This document shows positions 29,075 to 39,000 of a stretch of DNA of 64,000 bases, one piece after another; position 1 is the first letter of the stretch, and every line of letters starts with the position of its first letter. The translations under genes were made by a program, and so were the position numbers. The stretch comes from Shewanella donghaensis (GTDB lineage Bacteria > Pseudomonadota > Gammaproteobacteria > Enterobacterales > Shewanellaceae): contig NZ_CP041783.1 of the NCBI RefSeq assembly GCF_007567505.1, positions 1,736,001-1,800,000 on the forward strand. The letters run 5' to 3'. The notes under the pieces are model-generated. The model searched no databases, was not told where the DNA came from, and was given only the letters and a program-made list of their open reading frames with translations.

Positions 29075-30634
29075 TCATGATTGACGTTTCATTTTCCAAG
29101 GTTTTAGTCCCATCACGATTAGGCTCAATAAATAACCACTTGCTCCTAAAACAATCAGTTCTGAAAGGTTATAAACTTTTGCCATCATGCTCATATCCAG
29201 CCACGCAGTTTGTTCAGGTAGTAAATAAAGCAATATCAAAACCATCACTGCTGTGGCAATTGTCACCTTAATGAAAAAGGTTACCGTGGCTCGATTAACT
29301 CGGTACACACCAGCTAAATGTAAACCGCGGTATAACAATCCAGCATTAAGAAAAGCTGACATAGAGGTGGCGATAGCAAGCCCTACATAGCCAAAGGGAA
29401 TCGCAAAAATAATATTAAATACCATATTACTGACCATAGCGATAATGCCGTACTTAACAGGTGTTTTAGTGTCTTGTCGGGAATAGTAACCGGGCGCTAA
29501 CACTTTGATCATCATGAAGCTGAGCAAGCCACAACCGTAAGCAACTAAACTATAAGAGGCCATTTCCACATCAGAAAATGTAAATGCTCCCCGCATAAAC
29601 AATACCATTAGCATAGGTTGAGCAAGAATAATGAGCCCCAGCATAGCGGGCATACCCAGTAATAGAATGGCCCTTACCCCCCAATCCATGGTGTCGCTAA
29701 AGCCACTGCCTTTATCATCAATGTGCTTTCTGGATAAAGCAGGCAAAATCACCGTTGCAATGGCAATACCAAATAAACCTAATGGAAATTCAAGCAAGCG
29801 ATCAGAGTAATACAGCCAACTAATAGATCCTGTCATTAAAAACGATGCAATGAATGTATCGAACAATAAATTAATTTGTGAGACTGACACGCCAAATAAT
29901 GCTGGGATCATCAAGGTTCTAATTTTGACCACACCGCTATGATTCCAGCCCCATGAAGGTTTAACTAAGGCATTTTCACGTAATAAAAAAGGAATTTGAA
30001 ACAAAAATTGCACTAAACCACCAAAAAACACCCCTAAAGCGAGTGCTATTTCGGGTTGTTCCATATTAGGAGCAAAGACTAGCGCTGCAATAATAATGGT
30101 GATATTGAGAAATACCGGCGTGAAAGCAGAAACGGCAAATTTCCCACGGGTATTTAAAATGGAGCCCGCTAATGCCGTTAATGTAATAAACCACAGATAG
30201 GGAAAAGTAATTTTTAACATCAATGAAGCAAGCTCAAATTTGGCTCCGTCAGGGCCACCATTTAACCAGTCATAAAACCAGCCACCTGCAAATAACGCAG
30301 CAAGAAGAGGAGAGCCGATAACACCAATTAAGGTAACGACACTAACAATGCCGCCTAAAGTACCAGCAACCTTACCGAGCAACTCTCGCGTTTCTTCCGG
30401 GGTATGCTTTTGCTGATATTCAGTTAATACGGGGACAAAGGCCTGCGCAAAAGCACCTTCAGCAAACAATCGGCGTAAGAAGTTAGGTATTTTATTAGCA
30501 AAAATGAACACATCGGCACTGCTACCCGCTCCCATTAGGTTTGCAATTACAACATCTCTAATCAGGCCAAGTACACGAGAAACCAATGTCATGACACTGA
30601 CTATGGCACCTGATTTTAGTAACTTTTTACTCAA
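29075..30634 (-). CDS. murJ: Lipid II flippase MurJ
   Basis: The protein is about 519 residues with about 14 membrane segments and the MurJ/MviN N-terminal signature SKKLLKSGAIVSVMTLVSRVLGLIRDVVIA. The frame opens at a TTG (30646), but the TTG at 30634 is preferred. It has GGAG 6-7 nt upstream and gives the usual MSKKLLKSG start. It flips the peptidoglycan precursor lipid II. It is divergent from rpsT and followed by ribF after about 65 bp. Confidence 0.93.
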   Translation of the reverse strand: MSKKLLKSGAIVSVMTLVSRVLGLIRDVVIANLMGAGSSADVFIFANKIPNFLRRLFAEGAFAQAFVPVLTEYQQKHTPEETRELLGKVAGTLGGIVSVVTLIGVIGSPLLAALFAGGWFYDWLNGGPDGAKFELASLMLKITFPYLWFITLTALAGSILNTRGKFAVSAFTPVFLNITIIIAALVFAPNMEQPEIALALGVFFGGLVQFLFQIPFLLRENALVKPSWGWNHSGVVKIRTLMIPALFGVSVSQINLLFDTFIASFLMTGSISWLYYSDRLLEFPLGLFGIAIATVILPALSRKHIDDKGSGFSDTMDWGVRAILLLGMPAMLGLIILAQPMLMVLFMRGAFTFSDVEMASYSLVAYGCGLLSFMMIKVLAPGYYSRQDTKTPVKYGIIAMVSNMVFNIIFAIPFGYVGLAIATSMSAFLNAGLLYRGLHLAGVYRVNRATVTFFIKVTIATAVMVLILLYLLPEQTAWLDMSMMAKVYNLSELIVLGASGYLLSLIVMGLKPWKMKRQS

Positions 30635-30889
30635 ACGTCGCTCCAAAGCTGCACATTAGCGTTTTAAATAACTCTGCTATATCTCAAATTTTCAATTCTA
30701 ATGCTGTCTATGGGCTATAAGAACTGATAGAATTGCGCCACATCTTACACGAATGAGGTTGAAGATAACCAAGCAAGGTATTTTATTTGTCTTTTTGACG
30801 AGTTTTTTACCATATTCATTGACAAAATGAATAAAAGCAGGCATATTCCTCGCCCTCAAAGTATTAAACCCAGTTTTAGGAGTTGCACC

Positions 30890-31156
30890 TTGGCTAATAG
30901 CAAGTCTGCAAAGAAGCGCGCGCTTCAGTCTGAAAAACGTCGTCAGCATAACGCTAGTCGTCGTTCAATGTTACGTACATACGTTAAAAGAGTTATCGTT
31001 GCTATCCAGAGCGGTGATCATAAAGCGGCTACGGAAGCATTCGCAGCAGCACAACCAATTGTTGATCGTTTGGCAGCAAAAGGCATTATTCACAAGAATA
31101 AAGCTGCTCGTCAAAAGGCACGCATAAACGCAAAAATCAAAGCACTAGCTGCTTAA
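30890..31156 (+). CDS. rpsT: 30S ribosomal protein S20
   Basis: The protein is 88 residues, basic, with [27 protein letters not shown] and the C-terminal [20 protein letters not shown] helix. A longer ATG frame begins at 30827. Homology to S20 instead places the start at the TTG (30890), 7 nt after AGGAG (30878-30882). E. coli rpsT also uses UUG, where the weak start supports autogenous control, and the same is likely here. It is followed by a clear terminator. Confidence 0.95.
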   Translation: MANSKSAKKRALQSEKRRQHNASRRSMLRTYVKRVIVAIQSGDHKAATEAFAAAQPIVDRLAAKGIIHKNKAARQKARINAKIKALAA

Positions 31157-31175
31157 TTTTAGTGATTTATATTTT

Positions 31176-31203
31176 AAAAAACCGACTTAGGTCGGTTTTT
31201 TTA
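31176..31203 (+). terminator. rpsT terminator
   Basis: ACCGAC (31181-31186) pairs with GTCGGT (31191-31196), extended by flanking A/T pairs and followed by a 7-T run. Confidence 0.9.
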
Positions 31204-31281
31204 TGTCTAAAATTTATAGCGCAGCGATAGAACCATCCCTTACGTTAACTCTTCCCCATCGATTTACCCATTTCTAGACAT

Positions 31282-31342
31282 AAAAAAACGCCTTAACAAT
31301 ATCCCAGCATACTAAATTAGCAGCAAGATGATTATTAAGGCG
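31282..31342 (-). terminator. Terminator of the ArsR-family gene (long loop)
   Basis: CGCCTTAA (31289-31296) and TTAAGGCG (31335-31342) are perfectly complementary, with a loop of about 38 nt and a minus-strand T-run. It lies 25 bp past the regulator's stop codon. The long loop is unusual for a simple terminator. Confidence 0.65.
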
Positions 31343-31366
31343 CCTCAGGAATTATCTTAATTACCA

Positions 31367-31663
31367 TTAATGGCAATATAAATTATCCAACACTTTTATT
31401 AACTCTTTAACTTCATCACTTTTCAGTGAGTAAAAAACCGTTTGAGCTTCTTTACGTGTACAAACGAGGTTATCTTTTCTTAGCCAAGCTAAATGCTGCG
31501 AAAGTGCAGATTGGCTTAAACCAAGTTTTTTATTCATCTCGCCTACACACATCTCGCCTTCATTAAGCAAATGGCACAAAATAAACAAACGACGTTCATT
31601 TGCCAGTGCTTTCAGCATAACGACAGCATGATCTGCACGCTGCTGCATCAGTTCTATATTCAT
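31367..31663 (-). CDS. ArsR/SmtB-family regulator, HlyU/BigR/SqrR-like
   Basis: The protein is 98 residues from the ATG at 31663. A winged-helix domain contains LKALANERRLFILCHLLNEGEMCVGEMN and LSQSALSQHLAWLRKDNLVCTRKEAQTVFYSL. This closely resembles Vibrio HlyU as I remember it. Cys30 (FILC) and the penultimate-region Cys97 (LYCH) match the two redox Cys that form a polysulfide or disulfide bridge in HlyU/BigR/SqrR. Two further Cys are present. It is therefore probably a sulfide/persulfide or oxidant sensor, not a metal sensor. It is divergent from the M28 peptidase gene. No sulfur-oxidation gene is adjacent, so its target is unknown. Confidence 0.82.
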   Translation of the reverse strand: MNIELMQQRADHAVVMLKALANERRLFILCHLLNEGEMCVGEMNKKLGLSQSALSQHLAWLRKDNLVCTRKEAQTVFYSLKSDEVKELIKVLDNLYCH

Positions 31664-31798
31664 CACTCGCCTGTTTCTCCTAAGTCATCTCCCAAGCTAA
31701 TATAGCCTTCCCTAACAAATGGGGCAGCGACATGAAGCACACTTTTTGGTAGATTGTTTTTAAAAATGAGACTTAGCTAATAAAAATGAAGGAAACTC

Positions 31799-33235
31799 AT
31801 GAAAAACTATAATAAACAAATTTTTGCTGGGATGCTTTTAGCCACTATTTCAGGTTGTCAAAATCAACCAAATGACACGCAAGTAACACAAACCGAATTA
31901 TCATCAAACGACATTATTAGCCAAAAACTTGTAAATCAAGCCTTATCCTCAACTCTTGGCTATGACATTGTCGAGTCTTTAACCGTTGAAGTCGGTCCTC
32001 GATTAGCTGGTTCAGAAAAAGATTTGATTGCTGTTGAATGGGCAATGAGCAAACTTAACAGCTTAGGCTTTGATAAAGTTTATAAAGAGTCTGTACAAGT
32101 TCCTGCATGGTCAAGAGGACACGCTAAAGCTTCAATTATTTCACCATTTGAGCAACCTCTGGTTATTTCAGCTCTTGGTGGCAGTGTCGCAACCCCTGAG
32201 TCAGGTATACAAGCCACTATAATTCGCTTTGATACTCTTGCTGCTCTACAAGCTGCAGATCCTGCGTTAGTAAAAGGTAAGATTGCCTTCATTGACCATA
32301 AGACAGAAAGACACATTAGCGGTAAAGGTTACGGTCAGTCTGTTGGCGGACGCTCACGCGGTGCAGTCGCAGCAGCAGAGAAAGGGGCTGTTGCAGTCGT
32401 TATTCGATCAATAGGAACCGATCATGACCGTATGGCGCATACTGGAATGATGCGTTACAAAGATGGAATAAAAAAGATACCTGCTGCTGCGTTATCAGCA
32501 CCTGATGCCGATATGATTAATTTAATGTTAAAAAGAGATAAGGACATTACTTTATCGCTTAATCTATCGTCAAAGAATTTAGGTGTCGCAACTTCATATA
32601 ATGTTATTGCTGAAGTCACTGGCAGTAGTAAGCCTGATGAAGTGGTACTTATCGGTGCTCACCTTGATTCTTGGGATGAAGGCACTGGCGCAATAGATGA
32701 CGGCGCAGGTGTTGGCATTGTTACTGCTGCCGCAAAACTGATTCAAGACCTTCCTCAAAAACCAGCAAGAACAATAAGAGTTGTACTATATGCAGCAGAA
32801 GAAGTTGGTATAGTCGGGGCAAAATCTTATGCGAAGCAACATGCTGATGAGTTAGGGCTGCATTACATTGCTGCTGAGTCAGACTTTGGTGCAGGCGAAA
32901 TTTATCAAATTGATTTTAACGTGAACCCGAATGTATTTGAGCAAGTTAAAACAGAACACAGCTCGATGACCATCAATGGGGTTACGTTAGGTAACAATAA
33001 AGCCACAGGTGGTCCTGACGTGTCTATGATGCCTTCATTGGGCGTGCCAGTTGCTTCACTTAGACAAGATGGTACTGATTACTTTGATTATCACCACACC
33101 CCTAACGACACTTTAGATAAAATCGACCCTACCGCGTTAGCTCAAAATGTCGCTGCTTATGCTCAATTTGCATACATCATGGCGCAATCCGAACTCAATT
33201 TACGCCCTTTAGCAAAAAAGACTGATAAGCAATAA
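31799..33235 (+). CDS. M28-family zinc aminopeptidase lipoprotein
   Basis: The protein is 478 residues. The lipobox LATISGC places the lipidated Cys at 20. A protease-associated insert (about 110-255) sits inside the M28 fold. Zinc ligands appear as His288 (GAHLDSW), Asp300 (AIDDGAG), Glu335 in AAEEVG with Glu334 as the catalytic base, Asp362 (ESDFG) and His433 (YHHTPNDT). It resembles carboxypeptidase Q-like and Vibrio aminopeptidase relatives. A role in peptide degradation at the envelope is inferred. It is monocistronic with a strong terminator. Confidence 0.9.
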   Translation: MKNYNKQIFAGMLLATISGCQNQPNDTQVTQTELSSNDIISQKLVNQALSSTLGYDIVESLTVEVGPRLAGSEKDLIAVEWAMSKLNSLGFDKVYKESVQVPAWSRGHAKASIISPFEQPLVISALGGSVATPESGIQATIIRFDTLAALQAADPALVKGKIAFIDHKTERHISGKGYGQSVGGRSRGAVAAAEKGAVAVVIRSIGTDHDRMAHTGMMRYKDGIKKIPAAALSAPDADMINLMLKRDKDITLSLNLSSKNLGVATSYNVIAEVTGSSKPDEVVLIGAHLDSWDEGTGAIDDGAGVGIVTAAAKLIQDLPQKPARTIRVVLYAAEEVGIVGAKSYAKQHADELGLHYIAAESDFGAGEIYQIDFNVNPNVFEQVKTEHSSMTINGVTLGNNKATGGPDVSMMPSLGVPVASLRQDGTDYFDYHHTPNDTLDKIDPTALAQNVAAYAQFAYIMAQSELNLRPLAKKTDKQ

Positions 33236-33253
33236 CCTACCAGCCTTTTATCG

Positions 33254-33296
33254 CAAAAAAGCAGTTAAGGAGTTCAAACCTTAGCTGCTTTTTTAT
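33254..33296. terminator. Terminator between the M28 peptidase gene and yaaA
   Basis: A hairpin with arms around GCAGTTAAGG (33261-33270) and CCTTAGCTGC (33279-33288) is flanked by A- and T-runs. It lies between convergent genes and is likely bidirectional. Confidence 0.85.
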
Positions 33297-33339
33297 TAAG
33301 TATTTTTTACCAGTTACATGTAACTGAAACTTGTAGTGG

Positions 33340-34119
33340 TTACTTAATTTGCTCTTCTCTTAAAAATACCGGTGCTGCTGGTGTCGATAAGTCTTCACTA
33401 TAATAGTACCCATCCAAATCAAACTTCTGCACAGCTGCTAATGATTTAACATCGTTCTGAATAATATAACGTGCCATTAAACCACGGGCTCTTTTAGCGT
33501 AAAAGCTAATCACCTTATATTGGCCATTTTTATAATCTTTAAACACTGGGGTAATTAAGTTCGCTTTTAACAATTTTGGTTTTACCGCTTTAAAGTATTC
33601 ATTTGAAGCTAAGTTAATCACAATATCGTTTGCTTGTTCAGCGACAGCTAGGTTGATTTCATTCGTGACAGTTTCGCCCCAAAATGCGTAAAGGTTTTTT
33701 CCAGCTGAATTAGCTAAACTTGTGCCCATCTCTAATCGATAAGCTTGCATTAAGTCTAATGGTTTTAGTAATCCATACAAACCTGACAAAATGCGTAAAT
33801 GTTTTTGCGCTTTATTAATTTCTTTGTCAGACATTGAGTCTGCATCAAGACCCGTATAAACATCGCCTCTAAAAGCAAACATAGCTTGTTTGGCATTATC
33901 TAAATTAAAGTCTGACTGCCACTCAGCAAATCTTGCCGCATTCAAACCAGCAATTTTATCACTCACTTTCATCAACGATGCTATGTCCATCGGCGTCAAT
34001 TCACGACAAACATCAATAAGCTTTTGACTATGATCAAGTAGGGTCGACTGAGTAAACGACTTGGTCTTAGCCGGCGTTTCAAAATCAAGAGTTTTGGCAG
34101 GAGAAACTAATACTAACAT
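33340..34119 (-). CDS. yaaA: Peroxide stress protein YaaA (UPF0246/DUF328)
   Basis: The protein is 259 residues and starts [16 protein letters not shown], the family signature. [37 protein letters not shown] and [12 protein letters not shown] follow. In E. coli YaaA lowers intracellular free iron during peroxide stress and is OxyR-regulated. Some homologues bind DNA. The neighbours give no further hint. Confidence 0.95.
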   Translation of the reverse strand: MLVLVSPAKTLDFETPAKTKSFTQSTLLDHSQKLIDVCRELTPMDIASLMKVSDKIAGLNAARFAEWQSDFNLDNAKQAMFAFRGDVYTGLDADSMSDKEINKAQKHLRILSGLYGLLKPLDLMQAYRLEMGTSLANSAGKNLYAFWGETVTNEINLAVAEQANDIVINLASNEYFKAVKPKLLKANLITPVFKDYKNGQYKVISFYAKRARGLMARYIIQNDVKSLAAVQKFDLDGYYYSEDLSTPAAPVFLREEQIK

Positions 34120-34183
34120 GGCTAATTATCCTATTTTATACTGTGAATGCTATTTCAATGCCTCATATCATACTGAGCTGCAT

Positions 34184-34217
34184 AAAAAAAACCATGCAAT
34201 TACTGCATGGTTTTTTA
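34184..34217 (-). terminator. Terminator of the alanine symporter gene
   Basis: ACCATGCA (34191-34198) and TGCATGGT (34204-34211) pair, with A- and T-runs on both sides. It is placed after the symporter stop on the minus strand. Confidence 0.88.
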
Positions 34218-34292
34218 GATTGTACTAAATGCTTTTTAAGATTGTACTAATATTGTCTAAAATATTAACAAGCATTCAAATTCATTTGAGCA

Positions 34293-35735
34293 TTACTTTT
34301 CAGCTTTGGCTTGCTTACCAACCCAAATTCCACCTTCAAGTTGCCCTTCAAGTTCTGGGAACTTAGATGGGTCAAAAACAGGTTCTTCACCTGCTTTAAC
34401 TTGCTGGCGATAATCATTAATCACTCTAACCGCTAAACCAGATAAAAGCAGCAATGCAACCATATTAACAAGAGCCATTAAGCCCATAGAAACATCAGCT
34501 AAATTCCAAACAATATTGATTTTAGCCATCGCGCCAAACATCACCATTCCTAGAACGACTAAGCGGAAAATAGGCAGTGCAGCTTTCTTATTACCAGAAA
34601 GGAACATCACGTTAGTTTCTGCATATGAGTAGTTGGCAATAATTGATGTAAAACAGAATAACAATATTGCAAAGGCAATGAATGCACCGCCCCAATCGCC
34701 GACATGTGAATTTAAAGCATTAATCGTCATCGCTACGCCATCACCACTTCCAGCAGCATCACCCGAAAGCAAAATAATTGCCGCAGTAGCAGTACAAATA
34801 ACGATAGTGTCAAAGAATACACCCATCATTTGTATGTAACCTTGTGATGCAGGATGATTAGGGTTAGGTGAAGCACTTGCTGCGATGTTCGCTGCACTAC
34901 CCATACCCGCTTCGTTTGAGAATAAGCCACGAGCAATACCTGCTTGCATAGCCTGAGCAATACTATATGCCACAGCGCCACCAGCAGCTTCATGCCAGCC
35001 AAATGCACTATTAATTACCAGCATAAATACTGCAGGTAATTCTTCTAAGTTCATCAGCACAACCACTAACGCAATAGCGATATAAGCTAATGCCATTACT
35101 GGTACAACAATTTCTGATACACGAGCTACCTTTTTAAGGCCGCCCATAATAACAACACCACTTAAAATGGTGATAATAATGGCGACATAAATAGGATCAA
35201 AATCAAATACTGCAGTCATTGCTCCGGCAATGGTATTTGCTTGTACCGCATTGAATACTAAGCCGAAACATATGATCAATAAGATAGAGAATAATATTCC
35301 CATCCATTTTTGACCTAAACCCTTCTCCATATAATAAGCAGGACCGCCGCGGTATTGGCCATCATCATCTTTCACTTTGTAGACTTGAGCAAGGGTGGAC
35401 TCAATCATGGCTGTTGCCATACCCAATACTGCAATGGCCCACATCCAGAATACTGCGCCAGGACCGGCCATGCCGATAGCGACGGCAACACCGGCCATGT
35501 TACCAGCGCCGACTCGAGCAGCCATACTAGTACAAAAAACTTGAAAAGAGGATAGACCATGCTTGCCCGGGCGACGGCTAATTGATAACAATTTTAAACC
35601 ATGTCCGAATTGTGTTAATTGAATAAACCCAAGACGAATAGTGAAAAAGATACCTGCGCCAACAAGTCCATATACCAACAACTTGCCCCACAGTAAGTTG
35701 TTCATAAAATCTACGATCGTTTCTAACATTACCAT
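34293..35735 (-). CDS. Alanine/glycine:sodium symporter (AgcS family)
   Basis: The protein is 480 residues with about 11 membrane segments. Family motifs are FQVFCTSMAARVGAGNMAGVAVAI, GGPAYYMEKGLG, GIARGLFSNEAGMGSA and YAETNVMFL. These are the sodium/alanine symporter (SAF) signatures. It imports alanine or glycine with Na+. The C-terminal cytoplasmic tail has Lys/Glu-rich ends. The start could be either of two ATGs 6 bp apart; neither has a strong ribosome-binding site. Confidence 0.92.
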   Translation of the reverse strand: MVMLETIVDFMNNLLWGKLLVYGLVGAGIFFTIRLGFIQLTQFGHGLKLLSISRRPGKHGLSSFQVFCTSMAARVGAGNMAGVAVAIGMAGPGAVFWMWAIAVLGMATAMIESTLAQVYKVKDDDGQYRGGPAYYMEKGLGQKWMGILFSILLIICFGLVFNAVQANTIAGAMTAVFDFDPIYVAIIITILSGVVIMGGLKKVARVSEIVVPVMALAYIAIALVVVLMNLEELPAVFMLVINSAFGWHEAAGGAVAYSIAQAMQAGIARGLFSNEAGMGSAANIAASASPNPNHPASQGYIQMMGVFFDTIVICTATAAIILLSGDAAGSGDGVAMTINALNSHVGDWGGAFIAFAILLFCFTSIIANYSYAETNVMFLSGNKKAALPIFRLVVLGMVMFGAMAKINIVWNLADVSMGLMALVNMVALLLLSGLAVRVINDYRQQVKAGEEPVFDPSKFPELEGQLEGGIWVGKQAKAEK

Positions 35736-36293
35736 TTGCTTAATCTATTCCTTGGAATAACTTTATTTTGTAGAAAATATGTCTGAGCAAATCAGTTGTT
35801 TCAGACAAAATAAAATTATCGAATTATTATAATTGACCCATCAAAATTTCATTAGGCAGCTTGAAGCGGTCTAAAAGATATAGTTGAAATATGGTGAGCG
35901 AATATATTAGTTAATTATTATATTAGTAGTATTCAAGTTAACTTTACTGACTTTACTGACTTTAGCCATTAAAGCCTAGCAAACTTTGTGATGCTTTTTT
36001 ACTTTGCAAACACACTCGAATTTTTTTTCGGACAAAAAACTAGCATAGAACAACTTCAAACACGGGTGATATAGATCACACTTCCTTAAACTCAGACCTT
36101 ATCCTCTATCTCAAATAACAACCTACAGCCCCTAAACCTTATAGCTATTAACAGAATTCCAACCTTGAACCATCTTTATCATTAAAATATTTAATAAAAA
36201 AGTTAGACAAAGAACACATTATTGCAACCAAATTGAGAATACAGTGTTCTCATTAAGAATTAAATCAATCTTATCTTTCATAATGAGGTCACC
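35736..36293. other. Divergent intergenic region between the symporter and phosphoketolase genes
   Basis: This AT-rich region of 558 bp has no recognisable gene. It contains a short direct reiteration of TGACTTTAC near 35945-35965 and one CRP-like site at 36065. The phosphoketolase leader ends with GAGG 5 nt before its ATG. Confidence 0.65.
36065..36080. promoter_or_regulatory. Candidate CRP-like site upstream of phosphoketolase
   Basis: GGTGATATAGATCACA fits TGTGA-N6-TCACA with one mismatch in the left half. It lies about 214 bp upstream of the phosphoketolase start and about 330 bp from the symporter start, so the target is unclear. Sequence match only. Confidence 0.45.
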
Positions 36294-38660
36294 ATGACAC
36301 AGCAAAATGAAATCACTGCTCTTAAAAAATATGTTAGAGCAACTAACTTTCTCGCTACCTCGCAAATCTACCTTAAGCAGAATGTCCTGTTCAAAAGAGA
36401 GCTACAGCATAAAGACATCAAACCTCGGCTATTAGGCCACTGGGGAACCTGTCCAGGTATTAATTTTGTTTACGCCAATGTTAATCGCTTAATCGTTAAA
36501 CACGAAAGAGAGTTCATTTATTTAGTCGGTCCAGGACATGGCTTCCCTGCTGTTCAGGCAAACCTTTTTGTTGAAGGTTCTTTAAGCCACTTCTATCCAG
36601 AGACAATTCCATATAATGAGTCAGGTATTGAAGATATCTGTAAAAAATTCTCTGCTGCATATGGTTACCCATCACACGCTAACCCAGAAGCACCCGGTCA
36701 AATTCTGGAAGGTGGTGAATTAGGTTATTCATTATCTGTAGCCTGGGGCGCAGTTCTTGATAATCCAAACTTAATTGCTGCCTGTTTAGTTGGTGACGGT
36801 GAATCAGAAACAGGTCCATTGGCTGCATCATGGTATGCCAACCGTCTTGTTGATCCAGCAACCAACGGTGCTGTACTGCCAATTGTTCATATCAATGGCT
36901 ATAAAATTTCTGGGCCCACTCGTATGGGCCGAATGAGCCATGAAGAGTTAGACCTTGAGTTTCGCGGTTTAGGCTATCACCCAATCATTGTTGATGATCA
37001 ACAAGAAGAAGATGTCTTTATCCAAATGAAAGAGGCCATGGATCTGTCTTACGAGATGATCAATGATATTCAAAAACGTGCTCGCCATGGCGAAGATGTT
37101 TGTAAGCCTCGCTGGCCTGTCATTCTGATGCGTACAGCTAAAGGTTGGACCGGTACTTCTGAGTTTGGCGGTAAAAAACTTGAAGGCAACTGCGAATCTC
37201 ACCAGGTTATTGTCAATAAATGTGCAACCGATGCGGGTCATCTAAAAGCACTTAATGATTGGTTAGCCAGTTACAAATTCGATGAGCTTTGTAGCATTAA
37301 TGCTGCAGGTGAAATTACTTTTGATGAAGAAATTCAATCTTTACTGCCACCGAAACATTTATGCTGTGGTCGTCAACACTTAAGCTACGGCGGTGAAGTA
37401 GTTCGTGCCCTTTCGCAGCCAGACCTTAAAAAATTAAGTTATGGACCAGAAACACCACGGGGTACACGCGGCGTTTCAATGTACAAAATGGGTGAATGGA
37501 TGCGTGATGCATTCAAATTAAATAGAGATCAACGTAACCTACGTATCTTTAGCCCTGATGAAACATACTCAAATCAGCTCCAAGCGGTATTCGAAGAAAC
37601 AGATCGCGCTTGGCAATGGCCGATTGAAAGCTGGGATCAAGATATGGCTCGCGATGGTCGTGTTATTGAACTGCTGTCGGAAAACCTTCTCTTCGGAATG
37701 ATGCACGGTTACACAGTAACAGGCCGTCATGCCATGTTCCCTACATATGAAGCTTTCTCACAAGTAGTTTCATCAATGGCTGATCAGTACTGTAAGTACG
37801 TTTATGCCAGCCAAGGGGTTCATTTCCGTAAACCAGTGCCTTCTTGCAACGTTGTTCTGTCTTCTTTATTAGAACGTCAGGACCACAATGGTTACTCGCA
37901 TCAAAACCCTTCATTCTTAGGCGCCATGCTAGAGAAGCATCCAGATATCATTTCTGCCTATTTACCTGCAGATGGCAATAGCACACTGACTTATACAGAA
38001 CGCGCCTATGAAGATCGCGATAAGCTCAATATTTTAGTGGCAGGTAAAAAAGATTTACCTCAATGGCTATCACTTGATGAAGCACGTAAACAAACTAAAG
38101 ATGGCGTGATGGTTTGGGATTTTGCCTCTGATGACAACCCTGATGTGGTACTTGCTGGTTGTGGCGATTATGTCACCCAGGAATGTATGGCATCTTTAGT
38201 ACTCATCAGAGAACTACTGCCAAGAGTTCGCATTCGTTTCGTCAGCGTAACTGAACTTAATAGCAACGGCTTAGGTAGTCGTAAATTCCAAAATAAACCT
38301 TGGTTGATGGATGAGATATTCACCGAAGATAAAGGCGTAGTATTTAATTACCATGGCTACCCAAATACCATCAAGAAATTGGTATTTGACTATAAAGGTA
38401 GTAAACGATTCCGTATTAAAGGTTATGAGGAAGAAGGTTCTACAACGACGCCATTTGATATGGGCGTTCGAAATGGGACTTCCCGTTATCACCTAGTGAT
38501 TGATATGGCTTACAAGTTATTCCAACAAGGTGTTATCGACGAAACTCAACATGTTGAAATAACAACTAACATGCTACAACGATTAGTTGAGCATCGTAAC
38601 TATATTAAAGCTAACGGTGTTGACCCTGAAGAGATTGAAAACTGGGTTTGGACGCGTTGA
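36294..38660 (+). CDS. xfp: Phosphoketolase (Xfp family)
   Basis: The protein is 788 residues, the normal family length. ThDP-dependent motifs include LLGHWGTCPGINFVYAN, LVGPGHGFPA, EGGELGYSLSVAWGAV, the GDGESETGP cofactor loop, and HINGYKISGPTRMGRMS. The C-terminal half contains RQDHNGYSHQNPSF. It splits xylulose-5-P and/or fructose-6-P with phosphate to acetyl-P and a triose or tetrose phosphate. No acetate kinase or phosphotransacetylase is adjacent, so acetyl-P would join the general pool. Transaldolase and Pgi further downstream share its substrates but are separate units. Confidence 0.95.
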   Translation: MTQQNEITALKKYVRATNFLATSQIYLKQNVLFKRELQHKDIKPRLLGHWGTCPGINFVYANVNRLIVKHEREFIYLVGPGHGFPAVQANLFVEGSLSHFYPETIPYNESGIEDICKKFSAAYGYPSHANPEAPGQILEGGELGYSLSVAWGAVLDNPNLIAACLVGDGESETGPLAASWYANRLVDPATNGAVLPIVHINGYKISGPTRMGRMSHEELDLEFRGLGYHPIIVDDQQEEDVFIQMKEAMDLSYEMINDIQKRARHGEDVCKPRWPVILMRTAKGWTGTSEFGGKKLEGNCESHQVIVNKCATDAGHLKALNDWLASYKFDELCSINAAGEITFDEEIQSLLPPKHLCCGRQHLSYGGEVVRALSQPDLKKLSYGPETPRGTRGVSMYKMGEWMRDAFKLNRDQRNLRIFSPDETYSNQLQAVFEETDRAWQWPIESWDQDMARDGRVIELLSENLLFGMMHGYTVTGRHAMFPTYEAFSQVVSSMADQYCKYVYASQGVHFRKPVPSCNVVLSSLLERQDHNGYSHQNPSFLGAMLEKHPDIISAYLPADGNSTLTYTERAYEDRDKLNILVAGKKDLPQWLSLDEARKQTKDGVMVWDFASDDNPDVVLAGCGDYVTQECMASLVLIRELLPRVRIRFVSVTELNSNGLGSRKFQNKPWLMDEIFTEDKGVVFNYHGYPNTIKKLVFDYKGSKRFRIKGYEEEGSTTTPFDMGVRNGTSRYHLVIDMAYKLFQQGVIDETQHVEITTNMLQRLVEHRNYIKANGVDPEEIENWVWTR

Positions 38661-38700
38661 TAGAGTCCTAAACTCTATGACTTTTATAATGTTATCCACT

Positions 38701-38727
38701 AAAAAAGCGCCTTAGGGCGCTTTTTTT
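38701..38727 (+). terminator. Phosphoketolase terminator
   Basis: AAGCGCC pairs with GGGCGCTT around a short loop within 38701-38727, followed by a 7-T run. Confidence 0.9.
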
Positions 38728-39000
38728 ATGTTTACTCATTAATACAATCAACCACGTTAATCGTGGCAACAAAATCAACATACCCACCACCTTTAATTAC
38801 AATTGCAGAGCGAATTTAAATAAGTTTTATCAAATGAATATAAAATTAATCCTTTTGGCTATGGAAAACCGCTGAAAATACAACGATAATTAGCCTGCTG
38901 GCTATAATATAATAGGAACACCGCATAAGTGTCGGCAACACATGTAGCAAACAACTGCTTAACATTTGTTTTGGTGAAGTAAAATAACAATGGACTATAT
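38728..39000. other. Upstream region of the OmpA-family gene
   Basis: An AT-rich stretch of about 270 bp, presumably carrying the porin promoter and 5' leader. I see no distinct site, repeat or gene. Confidence 0.5.

Noticed and set aside
30827-30889. N-terminal extension of S20 from the upstream ATG
   Set aside because: S20 homology and the AGGAG site place the start at TTG 30890; the extra residues are not conserved in S20.
30698-30949. Minus-strand frame opposite the rpsT promoter and 5' end
   Set aside because: Overlaps rpsT in antisense, no ribosome-binding site, not family-like.
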